Of a stretch of 64,000 nucleotides of DNA, positions 9,350-18,058 are shown one piece after another. The notes beneath the pieces were generated by a model. It was not told where the DNA came from, made no database searches, and saw only the letters and a program-made list of their open reading frames with translations. The position numbers were made by a program, and so were the translations under genes. Source of the DNA: Acinetobacter sp. Ver3 (GTDB lineage Bacteria; Pseudomonadota; Gammaproteobacteria; Pseudomonadales; Moraxellaceae); NCBI RefSeq assembly GCF_000632455.1, contig NZ_JFYL01000006.1, forward strand, positions 29,750 through 93,749, given 5' to 3'. Position 1 is the first letter of the stretch, and each line of letters begins with the position of its first letter.

Positions 9350-11923
9350 CTATTTTTTCTTGCGTTTTAAGCGTTTTTTGGCTTGTTGATCAGCAACTGC
9401 ATCCAAAGCTTCTTTGAGCTCTTCATCGTTAAATGAAGTGATATGTTGCAACATTTGTAAGGTTACATCATCTAGTACCAAGTTGGCATATTGAGCAACC
9501 TCTTTGAATTGTGCATCAAAGACTATTGCGCCTTCTTCGTTATTACTGATATAGCCTTGTTGAGTCAGAACTTTGATAAAACTTTGGAAGAGCGCTTTAT
9601 CAAAGAATTCAGGTGAGTTGAACTCATAAAGTACAGATAAACGCTGACCTAATAGATGGCTTAAATCTTCGACCTGCTTGGTCGTAATATTTCCAGAGCC
9701 ACGTTGAGTAATTAGGGCAAGTGTCATGTAGTAGCGTTCAATACTTTGCTTCACTGGAGCAGCAAGCACGACTAACTGATTGTGTTGTTCAGAGTTAGGT
9801 GCAGGGCTACATAAATTTCCATGTTCATCAATCGTAATCAACTGTGCTTCTACCAGACCTTGAACATAGTTACAGATCTGTTCTTTAAGCTCATCCGTAT
9901 TCCACTTAAGGAAAAGTTCAGCTTTCAAGAATGGATAAAGTGTACGAATGACATTAATCAAATCGCCCTGTGAAATTTTACCATTGTGCTCGACCATCGC
10001 AGCAATCAGTGATGGCAAGACATAAGCATGCAAAATATTATTGCGGAAATATGTCAGTAATACTGCTTGACCATCTTCAATCGCAATAATATCGCCAAGG
10101 ACATGTTTTACACGCTTAATCAACTTGAGTTTTAAACCATAAGCAATGATTTCTTTACCAGACAGTGGTGTGATTTGAACTCGATGATCATAAGGTAAAG
10201 CTGTTAGAAGATTTCGATAGGTATCTAACTGTTTAATACAAATCTCTTCATCAAGCGTGTGCTTGGAAGTCGATAAAAGAATAAGTGACAATAACGAAAC
10301 TGGGTTGATAACAGCAGCACGGTTAATATTTTCAAGAATTGCATTTGCTGAGGTGTTGACTGCATCAGAAACTTCTTGAGGAATCGGGTCATCATTCTTC
10401 TCAATTTTGATATGTTCAGCACCATGCTGTTTCAAAATCTCATCAAGGAAGACGGGTTCACCAAAGTTTACGTGTACTTTACCGAAGATGCGTTCAATCT
10501 TTCTTAAGGTTTGTAAAATACCAAAGATAGATTCGGCCTCTTTAGGCTTACCATTCATTTCACCGACGTAAGTTGCACCTTCCATCAGGCGTTCATAACC
10601 AAAATAGGTCGGGACAAATACAATAGGTTTAGCACGACCACGCAAATGACTATGCACAGTCATTGCCAACATACCTGTTTTCGGCGGTAATAAACGTCCA
10701 GTACGTGAACGTCCACCTTCAATAAAGTATTCTAATGGCGTGTTTCGCGATAGGATACTGTATAGATATTCTTTGAATACAGTGGTGTATAACGCATTTC
10801 CACGGAAGGTTCGACGTATAAAAAATGCACCGCCACCACGTAAAAGCTGACCAACGAATGGCATATTCAGGTTATCACCTGCAGCAATGTACGGTACCAT
10901 CATCCCACGCTTATAAATCACATAAGAGAGTAATAGGTAGTCAATATGGCTACGATGACAAGGTGTATAAATAATTTCGTAGTCTTTCGCTAATTCACGA
11001 ACTGTATTGAAATTATGTACTTCTACGCCGTCATAGAGTTGAGTCCAAAGACGCGTCAGGGCTTGTTCTGCAAAACGTACTGTTGCATGAGAATAGTCTG
11101 ATGCAATTTCATTCACGTAGCCGATCGCACGGCGCTCAGCTTCAATCAAACTGATTTTAGAGCGAATACTTTCTTTGCGAATTCCGTCCTGAACATCTTG
11201 AGATTTAATCAATGATTGCATCACGTTTCGACGATCTGACAAATCTGGACCTAATACAACTTCACGCTGACGATCTAGATAATCATTGAGTTGATTGACG
11301 ATATATGTTGCAGGAGACAAGTTTGGATGTGTTACACGTGCGTAATCTACCAATTCGCGCAGTGATTTTGGTTCATGAAATTCAAGAAAAGATTGGCGAC
11401 CATGTAAACCAATATTCATCAGTTGTTTAACAGTACTTGGCGTTGCCCAAGTGTCCGTAAATAGCAATTTAAATAATGAATCTTCTTTGTCCGGTGAGCG
11501 GCCCCACAATACAGTCACAGGTATAAGTTCAATGTCAGTATCTGGATGCTTATCCAATATCTCGATCAATCTGAGGAGACGAGGTGGAAATGCATGGGGT
11601 GGCGGATTAAGTAAGTTTGTTTCATCTTGGTGTTGTAAAAATAATACAGCAGCTTTCTCTTTATGGTCCCCGATCATGAGTGGGTCAAGTGCTGGCGCGA
11701 GATTTAATCGACGAGTTTCGCCGTCAACCACTAACGCATTACTACGCGAGTAATTTTGTAATACATAGCACACCACTTTTTTGTGAGTCGTATTATTTTC
11801 AGTGGGTGGTGTTGAAGGTTGGGTTTCAGTAGGAACCTCTCCAAGAACATGCGGTGTTACTACGAGGTCAAGCAACTTACTGGAAAGTCGACGATACATT
11901 TGACCAAAGCCATTCTTGGACAT
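9350..11923 (-). CDS. plsB: PlsB glycerol-3-phosphate 1-O-acyltransferase
   Basis: Membrane-associated enzyme that acylates glycerol-3-phosphate at sn-1, the first step of phospholipid synthesis. The acyltransferase motifs are in order: HRSHIDYLLL (catalytic H-x4-D), FFIRRTF, YFIEGGRSRTGRLL and IVFVPTYFGYERL. I chose the ATG at 11923 because a strong AGGAG ribosome-binding site lies six bases upstream; the frame stays open for 16 further codons without support. The resulting 857 residues are slightly longer than the E. coli enzyme (807). The C terminus is lysine-rich (KKRLKRKKK). Confidence 0.95.
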   Translation of the reverse strand: MSKNGFGQMYRRLSSKLLDLVVTPHVLGEVPTETQPSTPPTENNTTHKKVVCYVLQNYSRSNALVVDGETRRLNLAPALDPLMIGDHKEKAAVLFLQHQDETNLLNPPPHAFPPRLLRLIEILDKHPDTDIELIPVTVLWGRSPDKEDSLFKLLFTDTWATPSTVKQLMNIGLHGRQSFLEFHEPKSLRELVDYARVTHPNLSPATYIVNQLNDYLDRQREVVLGPDLSDRRNVMQSLIKSQDVQDGIRKESIRSKISLIEAERRAIGYVNEIASDYSHATVRFAEQALTRLWTQLYDGVEVHNFNTVRELAKDYEIIYTPCHRSHIDYLLLSYVIYKRGMMVPYIAAGDNLNMPFVGQLLRGGGAFFIRRTFRGNALYTTVFKEYLYSILSRNTPLEYFIEGGRSRTGRLLPPKTGMLAMTVHSHLRGRAKPIVFVPTYFGYERLMEGATYVGEMNGKPKEAESIFGILQTLRKIERIFGKVHVNFGEPVFLDEILKQHGAEHIKIEKNDDPIPQEVSDAVNTSANAILENINRAAVINPVSLLSLILLSTSKHTLDEEICIKQLDTYRNLLTALPYDHRVQITPLSGKEIIAYGLKLKLIKRVKHVLGDIIAIEDGQAVLLTYFRNNILHAYVLPSLIAAMVEHNGKISQGDLINVIRTLYPFLKAELFLKWNTDELKEQICNYVQGLVEAQLITIDEHGNLCSPAPNSEQHNQLVVLAAPVKQSIERYYMTLALITQRGSGNITTKQVEDLSHLLGQRLSVLYEFNSPEFFDKALFQSFIKVLTQQGYISNNEEGAIVFDAQFKEVAQYANLVLDDVTLQMLQHITSFNDEELKEALDAVADQQAKKRLKRKKK

Positions 11924-12224
11924 ACATACTCCTAGCCAAAGACGAATTTCGCATGACGCGAATGAAGGCAATTATTTTCTTAAATCTGTGATCAAAACAA
12001 TATGTCATTTTCTAACAAAATGCACAGAATTTGGATGAATTTTCGTTAATAATCGTATTTTTAGCCAAAATATCAAATTTGTTTTATGACAATATAGTCA
12101 AGCAAAGTCTAGTTGTTTACTCGGAAATTATGGCAATATAAAGATTGAGTCATTAAATTGGAAAATCTGTTTAAGTTCAACAGGCCCAATTTAATGTCGT
12201 AGCAATGAAATATATAGGTCCGAT
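11924..12224. other. 301-base intergenic region between plsB and tesB
   Basis: AT-rich divergent promoter region. No coding frame with a ribosome-binding site is present; a 15-codon frame from 12002 lacks one. It holds the candidate tesB promoter listed separately. I could not identify a fatty-acid regulator site by eye. Confidence 0.6.
12113..12142 (+). promoter_or_regulatory. Candidate promoter for tesB
   Basis: TTGTTT at 12113-12118 and TATAAA at 12137-12142 with an 18-base spacer. This would give an untranslated leader of roughly 75 bases before the tesB ATG. Confidence 0.4.
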
Positions 12225-13097
12225 ATGAATCAGCTCACGCAAGAACTCGTAGATTTACTCACGCTAGAAAGACTTGAAGAAAACATTTTTAGAGGCAAAA
12301 GCCAAAATTTGGTTGGCAAACGTGTCTTTGGTGGGCAAGTTCTAGGTCAAGCGTTACGTGCTGCTTCATATACAACTGATCGCCCTGCACACTCATTGCA
12401 TGCATATTTCTTATTTGGTGGGGATGTTAATGCACCCATTATTTATGAAGTAGATCGAATCCGTGATGGACGTAGTTTCGTGAGTCGCCAAGTTCGTGCG
12501 ATTCAACATGGCAAGACGATATTCATGTGTATGGTATCTTTTGCAGACCAAGAAGAGGGTCTCAATTATCAAGTTGCTGAACCAGAATACCCGCCAGTAG
12601 ATGGGCTAAAATCTGAAGCTGAACTCAAGAAAATGATTGTCGATTTCGTACCAGAGAATGTGCGTGCCAGCTTTATGCGTGATCGTCATGTTGAAATTAA
12701 GCCTGTAATGCCAGTCAATCCATTCCAACCACAACCTGAAGCGCCGTCTTACGCGCACTATATTCGTACACACGATCGTTTGGCTGATGATGTAGATGAA
12801 AATGCATTACATCAGGCGATCGCTGCTTTTTATTCAGACTTTACTTTGATGACAACTGCACTACGACCACACGGACTCAGTTATATTTCACCGAGTTTAC
12901 AATGTGCCAGCATTGACCATACCATGTACTTTCATAAACCATTTCGTGTAGATGATTGGATGCTCTATGACATGGAAGCAACGATTAGTGCAAGTTCTAG
13001 AGGATTGAACTTTGGACGAATGTGGCAAAATGGACAATTGGTCTGTAGTACAGTGCAAGAAGGTCTAATTCGAATTCGTGAAATCGAAACGCAATAA
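12225..13097 (+). CDS. tesB: Acyl-CoA thioesterase II (TesB)
   Basis: Cytoplasmic double-hotdog thioesterase that hydrolyses medium- and long-chain acyl-CoA. The 290-residue protein matches TesB throughout: VFGGQVLGQALRAA near residue 33, HSLHAYFLFGGD near 64, the second hotdog SLQCASIDHTMYFHKPFRVDDW near 225-245 (in two pieces here), and the final SSRGLNFGRMWQNGQLVCS. The conserved D of the ASIDH segment corresponds to the catalytic Asp region. Divergent from plsB and followed by its own terminator. Confidence 0.94.
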   Translation: MNQLTQELVDLLTLERLEENIFRGKSQNLVGKRVFGGQVLGQALRAASYTTDRPAHSLHAYFLFGGDVNAPIIYEVDRIRDGRSFVSRQVRAIQHGKTIFMCMVSFADQEEGLNYQVAEPEYPPVDGLKSEAELKKMIVDFVPENVRASFMRDRHVEIKPVMPVNPFQPQPEAPSYAHYIRTHDRLADDVDENALHQAIAAFYSDFTLMTTALRPHGLSYISPSLQCASIDHTMYFHKPFRVDDWMLYDMEATISASSRGLNFGRMWQNGQLVCSTVQEGLIRIREIETQ

Positions 13098-13116
13098 GAT
13101 AATTGATCCATGCTTC

Positions 13117-13143
13117 AAGCCAAATCTTCAGATTTGGCTTTTT
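13117..13143 (+). terminator. Terminator after tesB
   Basis: Perfect 10 bp stem (AAGCCAAATC / GATTTGGCTT) with a TTCA tetraloop and a following T run, 20 bases past the tesB stop. Confidence 0.9.
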
Positions 13144-13265
13144 AGTTCATATTTGTATTTATAAATTATTCGTTTCGGTTGCAAAGCTAACAAGAAAAAA
13201 TGATCGATTCTTGAAGTCGCTCATGGCATAGTGCGACTAATAAATCAAAATGAAAAGCACAGGAC

Positions 13266-14519
13266 ATGAGTCTAAATACGCAAATTTTAATTGCTGCAAT
13301 TTTAGGTGTGGCTTTTGGCATCTTGTTAAATGTATTCCCTGATACAGTATTTTTTAACGGAAGTTTATATGGCTTAGGGATTGCCAGTAGTATTTTTATT
13401 GGTCTACTTAAACTATTACTGATTCCTCTAATTTTTAGTTCTATTGTTGTCGGAGTTTCCAATCTGCAGACTGGTGGCCAACTTGGTAGAACTTGGAAAA
13501 TTACCCTTGCTTGTTGTGTCACAACCACAACGTTGGCGCTGATTTTGGGGCTTGCGTGTGCGCATCTTTTTGAGGTCGGGAAAGGTGTAGACATCACTAT
13601 TTTTCAAGAGACCATGAATCAGCATCAGACGCCTGATACTTTGACGCCCTCGAGTTTTTTTACCAACTTTATCCAAAATACACTAATAAACCCGTTTAAA
13701 GCATTTGCTGAAGGTAATGTGTTAGCCGTTGTCGTTTTTGCACTTTTAATTGGGGTGGCTCTCGTTAAAGGTGGTGAAAAATTTAAAACAGTGAAAGCGT
13801 TGAGTCAGCAATTTTTTGAAATCATGATGTTGATGATTGGTTGGGTGATGAAGCTCGCACCAATAGGGATTTTTGCGTTACTGGCAAAGTTAATCGCGAC
13901 GGAGGACCTATCTGTTCTGAGTCGATTAGCAGAATTTGCAGCAGTAGTCACGGGAACGACCATCTTTCATGGCCTAGTTGTTTTGCCTTTGTTGCTCTGG
14001 ATTTTCGGGAGAATGAATCCAATTACATTTTTTAAGGGAACACGAGCAGCCTTGATTACGGCGTTTGCTACTAGCTCAAGTTCCGTAACCATGCCGCTAT
14101 CAATGAAGTGTGCTCAGGAAAATTTAGGAGTAAGACCCCAGACTGCAGGATTTGTGATCCCTCTCGGGACACAGTTGAATATGGATGGGACGGCATTGTA
14201 TGAGGCTGCGGCGGCGCTGTTTATTGCGAATTTAATGGGGCTTGACTTAACGTTAGGACAACAATTGATTGTGTGTGCGACAGCAATGATTGCATCTTTA
14301 GGGGCACCAGGTATACCTAGCGCAGGTATGGTTACCATGATTATGGTTTTACAATCAGTTGGACTCCCGGCAGAAGCAATCGCGATATTATTGCCGATTG
14401 ACCGTTTGTTAGATACCGTTAGAACAGTGGTGAATGTGCAGGGGGATATGATGATTAGTGTTGTTGTAGATCGTTACACGAATCCTGATCATGAACCTAT
14501 TGAAAAAAATACAGCTTAA
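13266..14519 (+). CDS. Dicarboxylate/amino acid:cation symporter (DAACS family)
   Basis: Sodium- or proton-coupled inner-membrane importer of the GltP/DctA/SdcS superfamily, 417 residues with about eight hydrophobic segments. The re-entrant loop HP1 serine motif TSSSSVTMPLS near residue 278, the NMDGTALYE motif of TM7 near 310, and the HP2 region SLGAPGIPSAGMV near 350 are all intact. Substrate (glutamate, aspartate or C4-dicarboxylate) cannot be decided from these motifs. It is a single gene convergent with the next one and shares a bidirectional terminator. Confidence 0.92.
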   Translation: MSLNTQILIAAILGVAFGILLNVFPDTVFFNGSLYGLGIASSIFIGLLKLLLIPLIFSSIVVGVSNLQTGGQLGRTWKITLACCVTTTTLALILGLACAHLFEVGKGVDITIFQETMNQHQTPDTLTPSSFFTNFIQNTLINPFKAFAEGNVLAVVVFALLIGVALVKGGEKFKTVKALSQQFFEIMMLMIGWVMKLAPIGIFALLAKLIATEDLSVLSRLAEFAAVVTGTTIFHGLVVLPLLLWIFGRMNPITFFKGTRAALITAFATSSSSVTMPLSMKCAQENLGVRPQTAGFVIPLGTQLNMDGTALYEAAAALFIANLMGLDLTLGQQLIVCATAMIASLGAPGIPSAGMVTMIMVLQSVGLPAEAIAILLPIDRLLDTVRTVVNVQGDMMISVVVDRYTNPDHEPIEKNTA

Positions 14520-14537
14520 AAGATTAGATCAGATATA

Positions 14538-14565
14538 AAAAAAGCAGGGATCACCCTGCTTTTTT
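14538..14565. terminator. Bidirectional terminator between symporter and PF10118 gene
   Basis: GCAGGG and CCCTGC arms around an ATCA loop with a run of A before and T after, in the 56-base convergent gap. Confidence 0.9.
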
Positions 14566-14575
14566 ATTGAATACA

Positions 14576-15520
14576 TTATGCAACTTTCAGTGCTGCACGT
14601 TCCGCTGCTGGTGACTGATTTAGATAGTTGATCGCATCTTCAGTTTTTGCTTCATGAACAGGGTCATACCAAGGCATTAAATAGCCGAGTTGTTGAGAAA
14701 CAAGCCAGAATGGGTGAGGAAGTAAACCATTGTCTTTTTGGGCAATTCGTGCCCATTCACGCCAAATCCAAGGTTTGTAAACAGCTGGTTTAATTGATTT
14801 AAAGCGAGGGTCTTGACCCATAATATGAGCAGCACCATCAACCCATAAACCTAATACAGCAGCAATCACAACTACACTTTGATAATAGCGAGAAATATAA
14901 CCACCGCCAAGATGACGATATAAGTCAAATGCAACGGTACGGTGTTCAATTTCCTCAGCACCATGCCATTTTACGAGATCGAGCATATTGGCATCAGCAC
15001 CCAATTCTCCCCATTTTTTGTTGTACAAGGCATATTTGCCGAGGACACAAGTCATATGTTCAACAGTAGCAATAATACCTAATCTAAATAAATCCCACTG
15101 ATGATCTAAGGCTTTTGGGACGTTTAGACCTAAAGGTTTATCCGCTAAAAGTTTTCCAAAAAGAAAGTCCATGATATCGAGGTTACGTTGAATATCGATA
15201 TGACGTGCGCTGAGATATTCTTTATTTGCTGAATTATGTGCTTGAGCGTGCATCGCTTCTTGGCGAATAAAAGCTTTCACATCTTCTGCAAGTTTTTCAT
15301 CAGTAATTTTGGGTAATACTTTGTTGTACAGACGACAAAACCAAAATTCGCCTGCTGGTAAGATATTGTTAATTTCATTGATAAAATAACTAACGAAAGG
15401 CTGATTTGGAACCCAATCTACTGGTGTATCCGCCCACTCAAATTTAACTTTACGAGGTTTGATGTGATACTCAATAGAAGATCCAATCTTACTATTTCTT
15501 AATCGAGACAATAATTTCAT
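14576..15520 (-). CDS. PF10118-family predicted metal-dependent hydrolase
   Basis: Protein of 314 residues recognised as the PF10118 (COG3687) family common in Acinetobacter and mycobacteria. Histidine- and glutamate-rich helical motifs QEAMHAQAHN (near residue 80), TVEHMTCVLG and AEEIEHRTVAFD look like a ferritin-like di-metal site (E-x2-H repeats). The start at 15520 follows an AGGAAA ribosome-binding site; the upstream in-frame ATG has none. Function is unproven; these proteins are often near lipid metabolism genes. A single gene, convergent with the symporter. Confidence 0.75.
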   Translation of the reverse strand: MKLLSRLRNSKIGSSIEYHIKPRKVKFEWADTPVDWVPNQPFVSYFINEINNILPAGEFWFCRLYNKVLPKITDEKLAEDVKAFIRQEAMHAQAHNSANKEYLSARHIDIQRNLDIMDFLFGKLLADKPLGLNVPKALDHQWDLFRLGIIATVEHMTCVLGKYALYNKKWGELGADANMLDLVKWHGAEEIEHRTVAFDLYRHLGGGYISRYYQSVVVIAAVLGLWVDGAAHIMGQDPRFKSIKPAVYKPWIWREWARIAQKDNGLLPHPFWLVSQQLGYLMPWYDPVHEAKTEDAINYLNQSPAAERAALKVA

Positions 15521-15563
15521 CACACTTTCCTGAATTTTTGTTGTGATTATCATTTTTCAGTAT

Positions 15564-15598
15564 AAAAAAATGCCCTCAAATAACCTTAGCATTTGAGG
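15564..15598 (-). terminator. Terminator after engB
   Basis: Perfect 8 bp stem CCTCAAAT / ATTTGAGG with a nine-base loop. Read on the minus strand it is followed by GC and then seven T residues, 55 bases beyond the engB stop. Confidence 0.8.
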
Positions 15599-15653
15599 AC
15601 ATTGATGTATCAATTAGTGAATGTAATGATTTAACCATTCAGTAGGGTAGATA

Positions 15654-16508
15654 CTATTCGGCTTTGTTGGATTCTAGTTCGGTTGTTTCGCTTGGTGATT
15701 CATCATCTTGTTGAATATCATGATCAAAATCTTCATCGATGTCTGATTCACTTACTTCAGGAATTGCACTTAGATCAAATCCGTTAGGTTGCTCAAGCGT
15801 AAAATTTAAACGACCAGCAATAACGCTTGCGAGTTCTTCAAGACCTTGCTTATTGAGGGATGAGAACAATTGGATAGAGAAGTTAAGCTTCATTTTCTTT
15901 AATTGAGCTTTGACTTCTTGCAATGCTTTAGAAGCTGGACCACGATTTAACTTATCTGATTTTGTTAATAAAACATGGACAAATAATTTACGTGAATAAG
16001 CCCATTCTAACATCATGACATCGAAATGTTGTAAAGGGTGTCGTATGTCCATTAACAATACAAGCCCTTGTAAACTTTCACGATGAATGAGGTAGTTTTC
16101 AAGCTCTTTTTGCCAAACGATTTTCATGCTTTCAGGTACAGCAGCATAGCCATATCCAGGAAGATCAACTAATCTTTGTTCGGCATTGCCCATGCTAAAA
16201 AAGTTAATCATTTGTGTGCGACCAGGTTTTTTAGACGCACGTGCAAGTTGTTTTTGATTAGTTAATGCATTAATCGCACTCGATTTACCAGCATTCGAAC
16301 GACCTGCAAAAGCAATCTCATAACCTGTGTCTTCTACACATAAATTCAGTTTTGGTGCACTCATTAAGAATTCGGCTTTGCGCAACCAGTTGAGCGCTTG
16401 AACCGAATATTCAGTAATCGCTGGATCGGCTTTTTTCTCATAGCTGATCTTTTGCTTTGGGGCATTTGACGCCTTACTGTTTTTCGACTTTCCTCTGCTG
16501 TGATGCAT
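15654..16508 (-). CDS. engB: EngB/YihA ribosome-biogenesis GTPase
   Basis: TrmE-Era-EngA-EngB-Septin GTPase needed for late 50S assembly. G1 is GRSNAGKSS (residues 69-77), the switch region PGRTQ, G3 DLPGYGYA and G4 TKSDK are all present. At 284 residues it is much longer than the usual 195-215. The extra length is an N-terminal basic, Ser/Asn/Lys-rich stretch of about 40 residues and a C-terminal acidic tail of about 45 residues (EVSESDIDEDFDHD). Both ends look disordered. The core is certain; the role of the tails is unknown. Confidence 0.93.
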   Translation of the reverse strand: MHHSRGKSKNSKASNAPKQKISYEKKADPAITEYSVQALNWLRKAEFLMSAPKLNLCVEDTGYEIAFAGRSNAGKSSAINALTNQKQLARASKKPGRTQMINFFSMGNAEQRLVDLPGYGYAAVPESMKIVWQKELENYLIHRESLQGLVLLMDIRHPLQHFDVMMLEWAYSRKLFVHVLLTKSDKLNRGPASKALQEVKAQLKKMKLNFSIQLFSSLNKQGLEELASVIAGRLNFTLEQPNGFDLSAIPEVSESDIDEDFDHDIQQDDESPSETTELESNKAE

Positions 16509-16594
16509 AGCTCAACTTCAATAACTCAATTTACAATCAGCTATTATAAAGGAAGTCGCGCATGCAAGCGAATACTCAATCGAATTGAGTCAAT

Positions 16595-17041
16595 CTATGG
16601 TGTAACTTGAATGAAAGGAATGGGTGAATCTGAATTGAATTTTATACCTGAGGTGGGTATAACATCCTTCAGTTTAAATTGATCTAAATGCTGATAAAAC
16701 TGTTGGACTGCATGATCTAAAATGCCTTTCAAGCCACAGTCACTTCTTAATACGCATGGCGGGTTATGACACTCTACAATTTGCTGATCGCCTTGAAGTG
16801 TTCTCACTAAAGTCCCTAATGAGATATTCAAAGTTTGAGGGGCTAGACGTATACCGCCACCTTTGCCTCGACTGGTCATTAGCCAATTTTGTTTTGCCAT
16901 AAAGTGAACGATTTTCATGGCATGGTTTTCTGAGACCTGCAATTGGTTTGCCAGTTCTGCAATGGTATAAGGCAAGTCGCGAGGTTGTGCGACATACATC
17001 AATATACGCAGCGCATAGTCGGTAAATTTATTCAGTTGCAT
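16595..17041 (-). CDS. nsrR: NsrR, nitric-oxide-sensing Rrf2-family repressor
   Basis: Iron-sulfur transcriptional repressor that loses DNA binding on reaction with NO. The 148-residue protein has a winged helix (LTEYA-type start, here KFTDYALRILMY) and three cysteines at positions 91, 96 and 102, exactly the E. coli NsrR spacing (C, x4, C, x5, C). Asp8, the residue proposed as fourth cluster ligand in some NsrR proteins, is also present. It lies downstream of the truncated hmp gene on the same strand, and a good match to an NsrR operator precedes hmp. Confidence 0.92.
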   Translation of the reverse strand: MQLNKFTDYALRILMYVAQPRDLPYTIAELANQLQVSENHAMKIVHFMAKQNWLMTSRGKGGGIRLAPQTLNISLGTLVRTLQGDQQIVECHNPPCVLRSDCGLKGILDHAVQQFYQHLDQFKLKDVIPTSGIKFNSDSPIPFIQVTP

Positions 17042-17053
17042 AGATCATCATAA

Positions 17054-17074
17054 AAGATAGCTTATTTCCATCTT
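17054..17074. promoter_or_regulatory. Weak NsrR-like half-site pair upstream of nsrR
   Basis: AAGAT and ATCTT lie in inverted orientation 11 bases apart, 13 bases upstream of the nsrR start codon. The full NsrR box has 13 bases between these ends, so this is two bases short and may be fortuitous or a degenerate autoregulatory site. Confidence 0.25.
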
Positions 17075-17077
17075 AAC

Positions 17078-17107
17078 ATTGAAAGCCCCGTGAACGGAGC
17101 TTTCAAT
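17078..17107 (-). terminator. Stable hairpin between hmp and nsrR
   Basis: ATTGAAAGC and GCTTTCAAT form a perfect 9 bp stem. It is extended inward by CCG/CGG across a single mismatch, closed by a TGAA loop. No U tract follows on the minus strand, so it may be a transcript-stabilising or partial termination element in the hmp-nsrR interval rather than a strong terminator. Confidence 0.5.
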
Positions 17108-17147
17108 GATCTCTTAAAATCTTATTTCGGTTAAAGATTTAGATGAA

Positions 17148-17909
17148 TTAATTTTTTAGTGGTGTAGATACCTCAACCACATCACCTACTTGATAGTGGT
17201 TTAATAAGATATTTGCCACAGAATATTCAGTTGCTTCATCTACCGCTTTTACTGTGATTTGATACTGATCAGCTTGTGCAACATCAAAGCTAAATTGTTG
17301 TGGTTGGCGCATCTCTTGCCCCGGTACTTGGACTCGCACCGAAATATATTCACCTGCTTCAGCCGTCGCAATGGTGTGACCGTCTTTGGCAGCTAAAGTG
17401 AAGGTTTTGGTGTTAGCTTCAGCTTCAATCGCTGTAATTTTAAATTCACGCCAGCCAGCCCAACCACCATTTTGTGCAGTCAAAGCTTCATATTTTGATT
17501 TTTCGACACCAATTAAAATGTCTGCCAATTGCATATACGCGGCTTTCCAAGCAGCAATCAGATCAGAGTCCATTGGCACATCTAATACTTCGCTGATTGA
17601 ATGCAGAAGGTTTTCACCCACAATCGAGTATTGATCCGCTTGAATGTCTAAACTTACGTGTTTAGTGGTAATTCGCTCAATCGCTTTTGCCAAAACTGTA
17701 GGATTTTCAATATTTTCAGCATATGCCAAAACAGCAGCAGCTAAAGCACGTGGCTGACGACCAGTACTTTGATGATCCATGTTAAATGTATTTTTTAACT
17801 CGGGGTTGTTGTTCAGCATGCGATTATAGAAATAGGTCGTAAGGGCAACACCATTCTCACGCAGAACGGGAACAGTCGCTTTTACAAGTTCAATATGTTG
17901 TGGCGTCAT
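17148..17909 (-). CDS. hmp: C-terminally truncated flavohaemoglobin (Hmp-like)
   Basis: Related to nitric oxide dioxygenase Hmp. The globin domain is complete, with B10 Tyr28, Gln52 and the proximal histidine His84 in TTKHVSL. The FAD-binding domain starts near residue 147 (GWREFKITAIEAE). The protein ends at 253 residues (VGDVVEVSTPLKN) where full-length Hmp (about 400) continues into the NAD(P)H domain; nothing resembling that domain follows before the hairpin at 17107. The flavin motif RxYS reads QQFS. The ATG at 17909 replaces an upstream TTG. A promoter with an NsrR box precedes it. It may be a decayed gene or an NO-binding globin using another reductase. Confidence 0.85.
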   Translation of the reverse strand: MTPQHIELVKATVPVLRENGVALTTYFYNRMLNNNPELKNTFNMDHQSTGRQPRALAAAVLAYAENIENPTVLAKAIERITTKHVSLDIQADQYSIVGENLLHSISEVLDVPMDSDLIAAWKAAYMQLADILIGVEKSKYEALTAQNGGWAGWREFKITAIEAEANTKTFTLAAKDGHTIATAEAGEYISVRVQVPGQEMRQPQQFSFDVAQADQYQITVKAVDEATEYSVANILLNHYQVGDVVEVSTPLKN

Positions 17910-17933
17910 GAGCTTCAACTTTGGCTTTATTAA

Positions 17934-17956
17934 AAGATATATTTAAAATACATCTT
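17934..17956. promoter_or_regulatory. NsrR operator box upstream of hmp
   Basis: An 11-1-11 inverted repeat: AAGATATATTT, then A, then AAATACATCTT. The two arms match at 10 of 11 positions, and both fit the proteobacterial NsrR consensus AAGATGCATTT. It overlaps the -10 element of the hmp promoter, the expected position for repression. Confidence 0.85.
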
Positions 17957-17973
17957 TTAGGGTCGAGCTGCAA
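17945..17973 (-). promoter_or_regulatory. Promoter of truncated hmp
   Basis: On the minus strand TTGCAG (17973-17968) and TATTTT (17950-17945) are 17 bases apart. The -10 lies inside the NsrR box, so bound NsrR would block RNA polymerase. Confidence 0.65.
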
Positions 17974-18058
17974 TATGACTTGCATAGAAAACCTTAAAAT
18001 AATTATGGGATATTAAAATATCCCATAATGAAGTTAAAAATGATGGGTAAAGGGAGGG

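Noticed and set aside
11451..11753. Plus-strand 100-codon open frame inside plsB
   Set aside because: It lies fully antisense to a well-conserved gene, has no ribosome-binding site and a low-complexity translation; a shadow frame.
12002..12049. 15-codon frame between plsB and tesB
   Set aside because: No ribosome-binding site, and the length is within chance for this AT content.
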